DNA of 64,000 nt from Leptidea sinapis (taxonomy: Eukaryota; Arthropoda; Insecta; Lepidoptera; Pieridae), in the NCBI RefSeq assembly GCF_905404315.1, contig NC_066275.1:6510001-6574000 (forward strand), read 5' to 3'. The translations under genes were made by a program, and so were the position numbers. Below the pieces are notes generated by a model. It saw nothing but the letters and a program-made list of their open reading frames with translations. It had not been told where the DNA came from and searched no databases. The stretch's first letter is position 1, and each line of letters begins with the position of its first letter. This document shows positions 54,171 through 64,000 of the stretch, piece by piece.

Positions 54171-54784
54171 TGACACGGGAGTGGGTCAGGGATTGGAAAT
54201 AATACTCCGCTTATAGGAACGAGTCTTTATTTGCGTTCACTTATTCTGAACTTGCATTTTGCCGGTCTGCCGCTGTTCCTCTTGTGGGCGGCGGTACCTT
54301 CAACGCGTCACACCGCACCGAACACTAAGTCTCTTCTATCTTCTTCCTCTTGGAACACTACTTCTTCTTTTCTTCTTCTTCTTCTTCTTTACACTTTCGA
54401 GTCAGAACTAGAACTGCCGTAGGCCACGCTTAGTACGGCTTATATACCCCCGGATCCGTTCTATTTTCAAAATGATTCTCCCATTCCATCTTTAAATTTA
54501 AATTGTACTAGAAAATTATTTTAACTATTTTTATCCTGCTTACACATTTTCCATCCCTTTTTTTCTGTTCGATTTGATCCTAAACTAACTAGAAATATCC
54601 TTTAACTTCACAAAACCCAAAAAAAAAACCATACACTGGTAGGTGTATCGAACCCGGGTGTACAGCGTCTAAAGTAAACACTTTTCCGCTGAGGTACGAG
54701 TAATGCTGACGGAGCTGTTGAAATTAACAATATCTTGAAGTTTGACAACTCTCGTCATATACTTCAAAGGGTTGCTACGCAACA
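54171..54784 (-). repeat. 5' LTR
   Basis: 614 bp, same TG...CA ends as the 3' LTR; TATA box at 54439-54447, AATAAA at 54226-54231, tRNA-like segment at about 54640-54710, followed by the 'atat' target duplication. Confidence 0.95.
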
Positions 54785-54788
54785 ATAT

Positions 54789-56649
54789 CTATAAATTCAA
54801 ATAGAGTTGGACTCATTTAACTCGATTATTACAGGGTGTATTTGCAACTCAGAAACGTGCAATAAGGTTAGAGCCGCATCAAGAGTAGAGATAACCAGAG
54901 CATCACATTGTTGTCTTTTTTCATTAGCAAACCATAGCCTAATAAATATGATATTATGTTTCTTTATTAAAGCCATTAATAGATGAGCAAAGTTCACCCA
55001 GGCCATTACAGTAATTATGAGCCGTTAAATAAAATTAAATTTGAGTACCCGAAATTAAGATAAACTTGGGCCAAAACGTATAATCCGCATTACTTGCACC
55101 TTGCATTATATACTTTTAAAAAATAAATAAAAATGGATGCCTTAGACCCTGTGGTCTGTCGTGTGAAAACATTTTTAAGACAATAATACGTAATACAACT
55201 ATCCTCAAAATATGTATGAGCCTGTTGTAACTAGGACAGTTTTTTTAGATATCTATTTTTATTTGACGAATTGTACTCAAGCCATTCTTGTATATTTTGA
55301 AAGGTCAATTATTTGGATGTCCCAAGTACAACATCTAAATGTTCCCTGGCCACTGAACAAGGTACAAATGATTGACAGTGACCGAGGTACAACACTACTC
55401 CAACTTCAACAAAACGGTGGATTTCAAATAATTTTGGGTTTACTTATCTCGTAAGTTTACTATTGTTTTAATACTTGTTAAAGAAAAGAACCAATGGCAT
55501 ATAAAATATTAGTGACTATTAACAACGTTTTAAACTATTAGATTTCAAAGCATATTAAAAATACTTACTTTTTTCCCGAAAAAACTTTTAACATCGATAA
55601 CACCAAACACCGGCCTAATGGCGGTAAGCGACTACTTTGAAATTGAATAGTCAGTAGTGACGTACAGAATACACTAGACAATAGAATTTAAACTCGCAGG
55701 AATTTTTGAAACCAGCCTAATGGCGGTTCCCCTACGTATAGAACTTAAAAAAAATTGAGAAATATCGCAAACTAATTCATATAGTACATTTAAGACAAAT
55801 ATGTCTGAATATATTTACTCTGCACAGTTAAACCTAGGCCTCGTTGACTAACGACCGCATGGGGCACATCCATAAAACATGAACCAATACGTCTATTCGC
55901 TTCTGATACAAATGAGATACAGGAGCCCTCCGATATGTGACACATATGCCTTTCAAATTGCTGGAACCAAACGGTGCATTTGACATGTATTTTTAATTAC
56001 TTGGCTGTTATGTAGTTGTTTGAACAGTCAAACGTGAGCTATGCGTGGAAGTAAAGTCTTTCTAAAGTTCCCATAAGGTGTAATAAATCTGTTATATGAT
56101 TTTTAAACGTCTATTTAGCTTGCCGTGTAAGTTTGTTAATTAGTACGGGTCAAAAGTTTTCCTCAACCGATTCAGCTAAAACTTACATTTTTGTAGAATT
56201 CCAATGACAATATACTTTTATAATAAGCAGAAACTGCATTGACATCCAGGGTTAACGTTACAGAATCTCTTCATGAATCAATACCACAGATAATTACGCA
56301 TTTAATTATGAAGTTCAGTTTTATTTGTAAATAAATCGATAATAATAAATAGCTTGGTTCTTAACGAGTGTAAATGGTTAGCCACATAAACATTTTAAAT
56401 AAACCACTATGATATGGGTATCAAATGAAAGGGTTTGCGGAGTAGAAGAAGAGGGAAAAACATTTCCATAACAAGATGTAATTGAATTTTTTTTTCAAAA
56501 CTATATTCGTGACATCCTACAATATCTACAACAATACAATACAAACATATTTGAGTTTATTTCAATACCTGGGAACAACAATTAAACACCCATTCAATGT
56601 ATTACTTTACAAAACGAGCAACTTAGTCACAATTATTTTTAAATGATAA
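54789..56649. other. Anonymous AT-rich DNA
   Basis: No gene supported. The open frame 55212-55454 (80 codons, 'HLNVPWPLNKVQMIDSD') ends at a perfect splice-donor-like GTAAGT (55451-55456), but no partner exon is recognisable. The motif 'ggcctaatggcggt' or its near copy occurs twice, at 55612 and 55714. Confidence 0.35.
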
Positions 56650-56865
56650 TAAGGGACTAGACGAGCACGACGTTCACATGATGCTAATTGATACGCCCTG
56701 CCAATAACAATACAGTGCCACTCAGGATTCTCGAAAAACCCAAAAATTCCAAACGGCACCACAAATAATGCTTTCACATTAAAGCTTCACGGCAGAAATG
56801 GGCGCCGTTGTGGAATCCATAACCTAGCCGGCATCCTGTGCAAAAGAGCCTCCTATTGGTGAATA
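56650..56865 (+). repeat. Family E interspersed repeat, internally deleted
   Basis: 'aagggactagacgagcacga' to 'tgtgcaaaagagcctcctat', with the middle third ('gatgttaagtctca' to 'ttcagaccgaaacacag') missing. Confidence 0.8.
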
Positions 56866-57220
56866 TAACATCACATGAAAATTTACAGACTTTCAACAAA
56901 TAAAAAGAAATTGAAAAAAGGTTACTCAATAATATCAAATCAATACTTATTTTTTTCAATTTACTGTCTCCTTAGGTCTTAGTTGATGCGTATAAATACA
57001 GTAATAGCGACAGTTAGCTTAGCCTACATCCGGTGGACTAAAGAAAAATGTTGGCCGTTGCGTGTTCCGAGAACTAAGACCGTCCTTGCAGCCTTAAAAA
57101 CTCATTAACAGCTACATCCACCGTTATTGACTTTAGTACGGTTATTAATTAACAACTACGTTGAAACTAAATTATTGCGAGGACGCCTCTTGTAACTACG
57201 TATACCTATGTTCTTTTATC
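56866..57220. other. Anonymous DNA
   Basis: No feature recognised. Confidence 0.4.
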
Positions 57221-57427
57221 ATTTATACGTCAAGATAGACTGTGACAGATGTGAAAACGTCGAAAAAAATTAAGGTTGACAGTTAACCGCTATTTTAAGC
57301 AATGCACGCAAAGTGACACAAATGGCGAGTGTAAGATATACCTTGTCACGCACACTAAAGTTATAAACATGGCCTATTTTTATCGGTTGTCTAGCAGCAA
57401 GAGGCTCTATCTAGACGTATAAATTAT
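57221..57427 (+). mobile_element. Family N MITE
   Basis: 'atttatacgtcaagatagac' at the left and 'ctatctagacgtataaatt' at the right form terminal inverted repeats; the middle ('ttgtcacgcacactaaagtt', 'tatcggttgtctagcagcaa') matches 35140-35371 and 48001-48126. Confidence 0.75.
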
Positions 57428-57589
57428 CTAAGCCTATGTTATAGAAATTATTAGTTTATGCTCGTGGGAAAGTGCCATATTAATGTGGCAATAATCCTGA
57501 AAGTGTGTCATTTATTATAAACAAATATGCTGGTGAAACAGTTCCAATAAATTCTATTACCAGCGTGGTGTAGCAGTTAGAAAAGTCGT

Positions 57590-57907
57590 ATGAAACGTTT
57601 TTTTATTTTTATTTTATTATGATTCAGCTTCAAAAAATACATAAAAATTAAAATTTTCGCCCTTCTACGATCTACAATTACTTTTGTATCGCGATTTTTA
57701 TATTATTCTATTCCATCTACGAATCCGCTATTGGGTTCCAAGATGGCAATCGAGTGTAATGATTATTGTAGTACGATAATTTTTATGTACGATATATTTG
57801 GTAGGTCTGAGAATCGGTCGTCGTCTATTTTTTATACCACAAAAATTTTAATTATTGATTTTTTTGATTACTTTAAATAACAATACAACGTTTGCTGGGT
57901 CAGCTAG
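57590..57907 (+). mobile_element. Helitron 3' half (non-autonomous)
   Basis: Ends 'acaacgtttgctgggtcagctag' region at 57885-57907 followed by T, the same terminus as the Helitron at 7411-7775. The 5' TC end is not identifiable; the left part is AT-rich and diverged. Confidence 0.6.
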
Positions 57908-57924
57908 TAACGTATACGTCTTGT

Positions 57925-58065
57925 CCATCAGAATCAGTTACAGTAACAAAAGATTCACTTCTTTGTCTATCTTGCTGTATCTCCGTTATAGATGCTCTTT
58001 TCTCTCGCAAGCGTTGTTTGTATATACGCTAGTATATTGTGTCTATGGTTTCTAACACGTTTTTC
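57925..58065 (+). repeat. Family K short repeat
   Basis: Inverse complement of 30425-30550: 'cagttacagtaacaaaagat', 'atcttgctgtatctccgtta', 'tttgtatatacgctagtata'. Confidence 0.5.
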
Positions 58066-58782
58066 GTTTATTTGATAGGATTAATATTCTTGGTAGTTAC
58101 AATATACATACAAACGTTGTATCAAAAAGAGTTCAGATAATTATCCGCCTTTAATTTTTAAAATGGATATTTTCAATTATTTTTCTAAGATTATAATAAT
58201 ATTAGGATTATTAAAAAACACAATGTAACATTAGGGGGAAAGTGCAACAGTCTATTGAAACACTCAATATTGTCTTGAACCTACAAAGTACACCCACGTA
58301 CGGAAATAAGTACCTTTGAAGTAATCTCTTTCTCCCGTTCGTTCTCCCCTCGCATAACAGTTTACTATTTTGCTTTAGCTTGTCGAAAAGTGCTTTCATT
58401 TAAATGTGTAAACTGGTCTGAAACTGCATCATCTATTTCATACAAATTCGACAGAAACGTAGCATTTTTATCAATTTCTAACCTGCACTTATTTGTTTTT
58501 GTTTGGCTATTCATATTTTATTTAAAACAATACTGTAAAACTATTTTTCAAATTTTTTCTAAAATTTATAATATTTAAATTTGGTAATCTGTATGTTATA
58601 TATAGCACTCACAGATTAATAAAGCATATTTTATTAATCTACGACAGCACTATAAATTACTCCGTTCATTTACTCGAAGGTACTGATGCTTCCGGCTAAG
58701 CCTCTTGTCTATTAAACTACACCCTCGTTGCATTCTCTAGCAATATCGTAATCTCGGTGAATAAAATTATAAATAAAACTGA
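58066..58782. other. Anonymous AT-rich DNA
   Basis: No gene supported; short open frames on both strands at 58211-58578 lack motifs. Confidence 0.35.
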
Positions 58783-59010
58783 ACTGGGACTGTTACAGAA
58801 TATGATAAACAAATTAATCTTGTTTGTAGAGGTTCTAGCAAGATTATGTTATTCGGTAGCTATAAACGTAACAGTTATATTAAAAAAAAGTTACCAGAAA
58901 ACTTTAAAGCTGCAACCAATATTAAAAAATTCATAAGCTCTTTGAAAAAGTTACTTTTGGAAAAATGTTACTATTCTATTAATGAATACCTAGAGGAAAA
59001 ATATATTTGA
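58783..59010 (+). pseudogene. Non-LTR RT C-terminus, Jockey/CR1-like
   Basis: An uninterrupted 75-codon end of a LINE ORF2 with no ATG: 'SSKIMLFGSYKRNSYIKKKL', then 'PENFKAATNIKKFISSLKKL' and 'CYYSINEYLEEKYI' before TGA at 59008. The 'LP-x-IK...F+--LK--L' and 'YYSI-EYL' motifs are the usual C-terminal signature of this LINE group. Preceded by a stop at 58780; the rest of the element is lost. Confidence 0.75.
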
Positions 59011-59824
59011 ATGTCTGCCCCTCTGTCGTTCATTGCTATGCCTCATTACGAGGTGCATGTGATAATTATTTAGTACTACAATTTTGTTTAGTAACTAAGT
59101 CGCATGTAACGCAATTTAATAAAATAAATTAATTAATAAGTAAAATAAACCCAGTACACACTGTGAAACTATTCCCTTAATAATAATCCTTATAGGCGAC
59201 TTTGAACAGATTGAGAAGAATAAGTAAAAAAAAATTATAAAGATATTTTCAAGTTAACTAAACCTATACTTTTCTATAATATTTGTGGAATTGAAGTAGG
59301 TACTATTGAAAATACATTTTATATTGTTATTAAATAGTTTTCGCTCTTTATTGTTGACACAAGTTGTGTGTTATTAGAATGTCCTGAACATTGCGGAGTG
59401 AAATGAAACGGGGCTAAATAGCAGCGTCGACCGTCGGGGCAAGAAATTACTCACGAAATGACTTCAGCTTTGTGTAATTGTCTATTTAGATCCTCATTTA
59501 TTCATATATTAACGGAAATGTGTTCCAAACATTTGGGTAACTGCAGAGAAAAATAGCGAATTATTTCTTAAGAGCACGCTATAAATTTAGAAGTGTAAAA
59601 TGAGTGGACAACTTAATTGGCACACCTTACTATCTGGTCTTCTGCGTTGGTAAAGATCTACCTAATTGTGTTCGAAGTTCTTATTGAAGCTCACCGACCA
59701 AAGTAACGTAGTAAAATGCTGGAAAGACTACGAAAAAACAGCCAGAAACTTATTTTTGGTATATAAGCTTTTCTTTGATACGAGCATTTAGTCACATCCC
59801 CGTGACAAAGCACTTAAAATAATT
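59011..59824. other. Anonymous AT-rich DNA
   Basis: May begin with the 3' UTR of the preceding LINE. No other feature. Confidence 0.4.
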
Positions 59825-60060
59825 GGTGACGCTTTTTGTCCGACTTACTTTGCAAAACCGACTACCACCAAAAAGTCTTTTATTTTCGGATTATTCTATA
59901 GCCTCAAATAATGTAGCATCTATTGGTATTAGAATTTCCAAAATCGGTTCTGCAGATCCTGAGATTAACCCCTATAAACTACAAACTTTATCTCCTTGTT
60001 TTATTAGAATAGATTATAAGAAAACACATAACCTAAACTTTATAATATTTCGATAGCAGA
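59825..60060 (+). repeat. Lepidoptera-type dispersed repeat fragment
   Basis: 'aaaccgactaccaccaaaaa', 'tttccaaaatcggttctgca' and 'gatcctgagattaacccct' resemble a repeat I recall from moth and butterfly genomes. No second copy inside the window. Confidence 0.35.
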
Positions 60061-60619
60061 ATTTTCTTACTCGATATTGTGCACGTCTGTCAATCAAAAC
60101 AAACCCTTTGCCAGCTTTTAATAAGGTTGTAAAAAAAAACGCTTTGAACTAATTCCATTCAGATATTCAATTTAAAATTTCTGGCAACTCAAAAATTTTT
60201 CCTCTTGTACACAAAAGCATCACAAATCCTGTCGATGAATTTTCAAAGTTGAATTTTTGTTGTTTAATTTGAAAAGAGACTTAAAAAGTAACTTAAATTT
60301 AGAATCCCATGGGATTGGCACACTAATAAGATTTCCATTTCGCAAGAGGGATTCAGCAATGCAAATATTTTAATGAACATCTCAAAGTCGTCTATATCCA
60401 ATGTCATTCTTGGAACCTCTTAAAGTATTTTTATTTATCTTCTGACACAAATGTATAACAACTTTCTACTTATGAATATTCATTTATTACTTGCAAATAT
60501 TCATGTTGTTGTAGTTATGTAATTTGACTCAATTATTATAGTTTTATGAACCGTATCCAATAGCTTAGCTTCTCATTCTATTATACTAACTTACAATATT
60601 ACATCAGGAAACAGATTCA
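60061..60619. other. Anonymous AT-rich DNA
   Basis: No feature recognised. Confidence 0.4.
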
Positions 60620-60870
60620 TAACATTTAAACAATATGTTATGTTTTTAAAGTGATAACCCTCACTTCTAGGATTAATACATTGTCAATTAACAAACTAGA
60701 TCCTGTTGATGAAGTCACAACCTGAGGGTTGAAAAAAACATACAAGATTTATACGTACGTCATACAATACATCATTCGAACGGTTAGCTCAGTTGGAAGA
60801 GCACTCGCACGGAACGCGAAGGTCGTCGGTTCGAGTCCCGCATCGTTCATAAAATATTGTTTTCAAATTT
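60620..60870 (+). repeat. Family F repeat with tRNA-like head, best copy
   Basis: Leader 'agatcctgttgatgaagtca' is followed by the tRNA-like unit 60778-60849: acceptor GAACGGT pairs with ATCGTTC plus discriminator A, D arm GCTC/GAGC, B box 'GGTTCGAGTCC'. The anticodon loop lacks the conserved U33 and the T stem has a mismatch, so it is likely a SINE-like element head, not a tRNA gene. Confidence 0.65.
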
Positions 60871-61148
60871 TATTCATAACTCTGGTAAAATTATGTCTTT
60901 AATTTTGGATAGTTTTAATTTCAAAATCATTATATGTTGTTTTAATGTGTAAACAGTACTAATGCTCTACTATGGTTAGAAGGCGGTGCGTGCACATTGT
61001 TAAGTTTTTGAATATAAATATATACCTACATGCTTTCCGCCATGTACGTACTTATGAACTACAGGTACGTACATACGTAGATTTACTGTTTGACTATATA
61101 TACCTAACATGAATTATCATACACCAATTTAATATGTACCAAAATTTA

Positions 61149-61221
61149 TGGACGATGCGGGATGCGAACCCGTGACTCTCAGAATATGCCCCAGCGCTCT
61201 TACCAACTAAGTTAACCGTCC
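61149..61221 (-). repeat. tRNA-like unit (minus strand)
   Basis: GGACGGT at the 5' end pairs over seven bases with ATCGTCC before a discriminator A. B box 'GGGTTCGCATCCC' is good; the D arm ('TAACTTAGTTGGTAAGAG') is mutated. No CCA is encoded. It could be a decayed tRNA or tRNA-derived repeat. Anticodon not assignable with confidence. Confidence 0.55.
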
Positions 61222-62464
61222 GACTGAAGTATGACCCGTAATTCTTTGTATGTTTGTTTAACTCTGTATGAAATATGATTATATTTGGAACAAAAAAACT
61301 TTATAAAAGATCTTTAAATCCATTTTTTAACTATAACCAAGAGCAAGCATTGACAACCTCCAATAAGACTTAAGGGTATGTGTAAACTGTAAGAGGATAA
61401 GGTACTTTATGTACAACACTTTATTTTGTTACAAATAGTTGTATTGCTATATTTTCACCACAAAACTTGTCTCTTGTCTCTCTTGTTTGCGTGTTTTCTG
61501 CTTACCCTTCGCCTTAAAGGGGATCAACTTCTGTTGTGCGTTTCTTTGTATGTTGATTCTATTATTATACTATCATTTAGTTCCTCACCTCATAAAGATC
61601 ACATCAATATCTTCATATTAGTGTGACACACACAACAAAAGATAATTCCCATAGATCTGTCTGCGGAGTTGAGTATACTACATAATACTACAAAATAAAA
61701 TATATACGAATTTTCGGAGTAAGGGAAATAAACGGAAGACGTATTAATTATATGATCATTAATCTGGTACGAGGAACAGAAAAGATTTGAAGGCTTGCAA
61801 ATGAATAATATAGAAAAGCAGAAAATTAAATAATTACATCGTTATTAAATTAAGTAATGATTCATTATAAGTATCGTTTTAATATGTCTGGCCTAATTTG
61901 TTACTACCTGTTTCAGAAGTTATTTGTAGAGTAAGATGTGAAGTTGTATTTGTACGTAAATAATGTGCGGTGTACAAATTATATTTTAATTTATAATTGT
62001 TTTGTGTTATTGATAAAAAGAAAACCATAAAATGTAAACTGCTCATAAAAATACCTAGATTAGATATTGGGAATAGTAAAACTTTTCTAGTGAAAATAGT
62101 AATTAATTGTTCATTTAAACTTTTTTCATTCCTGAGAAGTTCATTAATTTTTTGTAAGTACATTAAACTTTTCTTAAATCGTTAATATTTCCTCACAATA
62201 CATAACAGTACTAAGCTATTATTGGCAATATTAAAATCAAGTTTCAGAATTTGTGATAGTTAACCAAAGATTCCGCTGTTTAGTATTTATTTTTGTTAAT
62301 TAATTAATTCATATTTTAAGTCCTTTCACTGCTTTTAAGAATGATATTAAAGATAATTCAGAATGTGTCGGTATTAAATACCACTTTTATTCGTACTGCA
62401 GTAAGTTATTACACTTGTAAATGTTGTTATAAATATATATGTTTTTACTACCTAGGTATATGAC
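61222..62464. other. Anonymous AT-rich DNA
   Basis: No gene supported. Open frames at 61426-61626 and 62163-61879 have no recognisable motif. Confidence 0.35.
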
Positions 62465-62650
62465 ATGCTTCGAATACAGCCACTTTGTGGAATCGATAAC
62501 CGACTGCTGTATTCTCGAACCGATACGACTTAGGGACCTTCAATAAGAGAGCATACTGCCACCCTTAATGGCTGGCGACGCATCTCTTGATACCTGTTGT
62601 TGCGAATGTCCATGGGAGACTGCCCCACCACTCCTTTTATATAAAAAATA
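62465..62650 (+). pseudogene. Family B LINE 3' end
   Basis: 'cagccactttgtggaatcga', 'accgatacgacttagggacc' and 'tgtccatgggagactgcccc' follow the ORF2 end ('NRYDLGTFNKRAYC') and 3' UTR of family B, ending 'ttttatataaaa'. Confidence 0.7.
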
Positions 62651-63114
62651 ATATATAACTAGTAAAAACATTTATAAATTAAATTCAACTTCTAAAAATT
62701 ATACCAATTGAAAGAAAAAATACATTTCTTATAGGTAATCCTATCCGTAACTCGACTAATACAGCGCGGCTATTTTGCGTGGTGATACATTTCTTATAAT
62801 AAGAGAATGATAATGCCATTTATATTAATTTCATATAATAATTACAATTTTAAAGTAAGATTCGTCGTTTAAGTCGGAATATAACAAATGTAATTTTCCA
62901 AATCGTTTCATAAACTAATTAAGTTTAAAATAAAATATGTAATATGCACTAAAAAGTATAAAACTAATTGCGTATTTTTATATACAATCTAATAAATTAA
63001 TCTAATTCTAGTTACGATTATTGTTATTTTTGGAATCGGTGTCAGCCAAGGTAGGTTTGCATCTACATTCATATTTATAGGTGAGATGTGCTTGAGTAGC
63101 ACGCGCGACGTAAA
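62651..63114. other. Anonymous AT-rich DNA
   Basis: The right part (from about 63030, 'ggaatcggtgtcagccaagg') probably belongs to the family O fragment that follows. Confidence 0.4.
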
Positions 63115-63163
63115 ACATACCGACGAATTGAGAACCTCCTACTTTTTTGAAGTCGGTTAAAAT
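63115..63163 (+). repeat. Family O terminal fragment
   Basis: 'aacataccgacgaattgaga' and 'tttttgaagtcggttaaaa' match the right end of the element at 42960-43732. Confidence 0.65.
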
Positions 63164-63499
63164 ACAGTAGAATCGTAAAAGTTTTATTGACTTTATTCGA
63201 ATATTATAATGGTCGGTATATTGATGAGTAGAAAGGCAAATAAATTATTCTCTTAAAGTCCAATACGAACTAGAAATTAAGATATGTTATAATTAACCGC
63301 GTAATAATTTCTGTTAATGTGCAACAACTAATTATCATTAAATATTTTATAATCACCGATGAAAATAGTAATTACTTTCTAATAGGGAGCATTTGTTGGT
63401 ATTTACTTTTGTATCAATTTCTTCCTAAACCATGTTAAAACATAGCTATAAATACAGGCTTTAGATAAAATTATTATATCTGTTACTCATGTTGTTCTA
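63164..63499. other. Anonymous AT-rich DNA
   Basis: No feature recognised. Confidence 0.4.
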
Positions 63500-63660
63500 A
63501 ACAAATTGTTATGTTTTTGAAGTGACAGCCCTCGCTTCTGGGATTAACACACATATAAAATTTGAGATCCATGCGAGTGCTCTCCCAACTGAGCTAACCA
63601 TTCAAGTGCGTACCGTCACAAAAGTTGTGGCTTCATCTACAGAATCTACTTTACAGTTGA
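63500..63660 (-). repeat. Family F repeat (minus copy, B box lost)
   Basis: Minus strand: leader 'GTAGATGAAGCCACAACTTT', A-box part 'ATGGTTAGCTCAGTTGGGAG' and then directly the body 'TTAATCCCAGAAGCGAGGGC'. The T-arm half is deleted. Confidence 0.6.
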
Positions 63661-63862
63661 TAACCTGCTCAAACCCAATATTTACATATTAGCAAATTGA
63701 CTTGAGATGTCTGATGTTTACTTTTACATTTCATTTTTAATGGTGTTTTGAACAAGCCTACCATTTTTTTGCTGGGTGCCAATTTAACTAACAATATAAC
63801 CTCGGATGTCTAATTTGATACAAGTATAGAGTTGAATTGTATCACAAACGATTTATTTCCAG

Positions 63863-64000
63863 ATCATGATGCGGTTACTGCTGGTGCTCTTCATGCCGTT
63901 TGTGACCGGGCAGCAGCCGTGGGTGCCGTGCTCGGAACTGAACGATGACCTTCGGTATCCATGCCGGTGTAAGGTGCAAGTGGATAGGGCACTTCAACTG
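63863..64000 (+). CDS. 5' coding exon of a secreted or membrane protein, runs off the window
   Basis: The only convincing host coding sequence. A splice-acceptor-like run 'cgatttatttccag' ends at 63862; the first ATG follows at 63866, with a second at 63869. The 45 codons to the window edge are open, GC-richer than everything around and begin with a signal peptide (MMRLLLVLFMPFVTG, predicted cleavage before QQ). The mature part 'PWVPCSELNDDLRYPCRCKV' has Cys at residues 22, 33 and 35, a Cx10CxC pattern reminiscent of the N-terminal cap of leucine-rich-repeat ectodomain proteins. Family assignment is tentative because no repeat is visible yet. The 5' UTR exon would lie upstream, possibly far to the left. 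Confidence 0.8.
   Translation, partial: MMMRLLLVLFMPFVTGQQPWVPCSELNDDLRYPCRCKVQVDRALQL

Larger units (their letters stand above)
48918..54788 (-). mobile_element. Ty3/gypsy LTR retrotransposon, full-length but defective
   Basis: A 5.86-kb element on the minus strand: 5' LTR 54171-54784, tRNA-Leu-type primer binding site, gag, protease remnant, RT, RNase H, integrase, polypurine tract, 3' LTR 48922-49543. The 4-bp direct repeat 'atat' at 48918-48921 and 54785-54788 is the target duplication. Domain order RT-RNaseH-IN defines Ty3/gypsy. There is no envelope frame. The LTRs differ only by a few substitutions and short indels in the CTT-rich part, so insertion is relatively recent, yet pol carries at least three frameshifts and a protease deletion. 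A solo LTR of the family is at 8062. Confidence 0.95.

Noticed and set aside
53363..54216. Three long plus-strand open frames (210, 273 and 175 codons), Cys/Ser-, Ala/Pro- or Leu-rich
   Set aside because: They are antisense shadows of the 21-bp repeat in gag; the minus strand carries a proper Gag with zinc knuckle.
48918..54788. Endogenous retrovirus with envelope
   Set aside because: No third frame, signal peptide or transmembrane segment lies between integrase and the 3' LTR; integrase runs directly into the polypurine tract and LTR.
60778..60849. Functional tRNA gene
   Set aside because: The acceptor stem is good, but U33 is missing, the anticodon stem and T stem have mismatches, and related degraded copies show that it is a repeat family.

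Overview
This is a 64-kb piece of nuclear DNA from an insect, almost certainly a moth or butterfly. It is AT-rich, has no bacterial-style gene order, and is crowded with dispersed repeats I recognise as Lepidoptera-type: non-LTR (LINE) 3' tails with polyA ends, non-autonomous Helitrons ending in CTAG, tRNA-related SINE-like repeats, MITEs, and one large Ty3/gypsy LTR retrotransposon. Family names and letters (A, B, D-O) are my own labels, based on similarity between copies inside the window and on remembered features of these families. No database search was possible.

The only convincing host coding sequence is at the right edge: an exon (from 63863, ATG at 63866) that opens with a signal peptide and a Cys-rich N-terminus and runs off the window. 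Everything to its left reads as intergenic or intronic DNA shaped by transposons.

Layout. 1-8 kb: scattered LINE tails, a Helitron end (about 4 kb), a nearly complete short Helitron (7.4-7.8 kb). 8.06-8.68 kb: a solo LTR related to the Ty3 element at 49-55 kb. 9.3-12.0 kb: a minus-strand family A LINE split by a plus-strand family A LINE; both keep AP-endonuclease sequence and have lost the RT core. 12.9-13.55 kb: an inverted-repeat-ended element with a possible Penelope-like remnant. 17.85-24.42 kb: a very large imperfect palindrome (arms about 2.9 and 2.4 kb, spacer about 1.25 kb) carrying mirrored RT fragments; its right arm preserves the empty site of a LINE insertion found in the left arm. 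24.4-33 kb: mostly anonymous AT-rich DNA with MITEs, SINE-like repeats and a 5' LINE fragment. 33.9-34.9 kb: the longest LINE RT remnant (237 codons open). 35-48.7 kb: MITEs, tandem degenerate repeats, foldbacks and LINE tails. 48.92-54.79 kb: a minus-strand Ty3/gypsy element with two similar LTRs, 4-bp target duplication, tRNA-Leu-type primer site, polypurine tract, gag with a long heptad-repeat coiled coil, and a frameshifted pol. 55-63.8 kb: further repeats and tRNA-like sequences.

All transposon coding regions are broken by deletions, stops or frameshifts except gag and the integrase frame of the Ty3 element, so nothing here looks independently mobile. The most unusual structures are the giant palindrome, the LINE-in-LINE nest with an inverted template-switch scar, the tRNA-like segment inside all three LTRs, and the 21-bp minisatellite that encodes gag's coiled coil.
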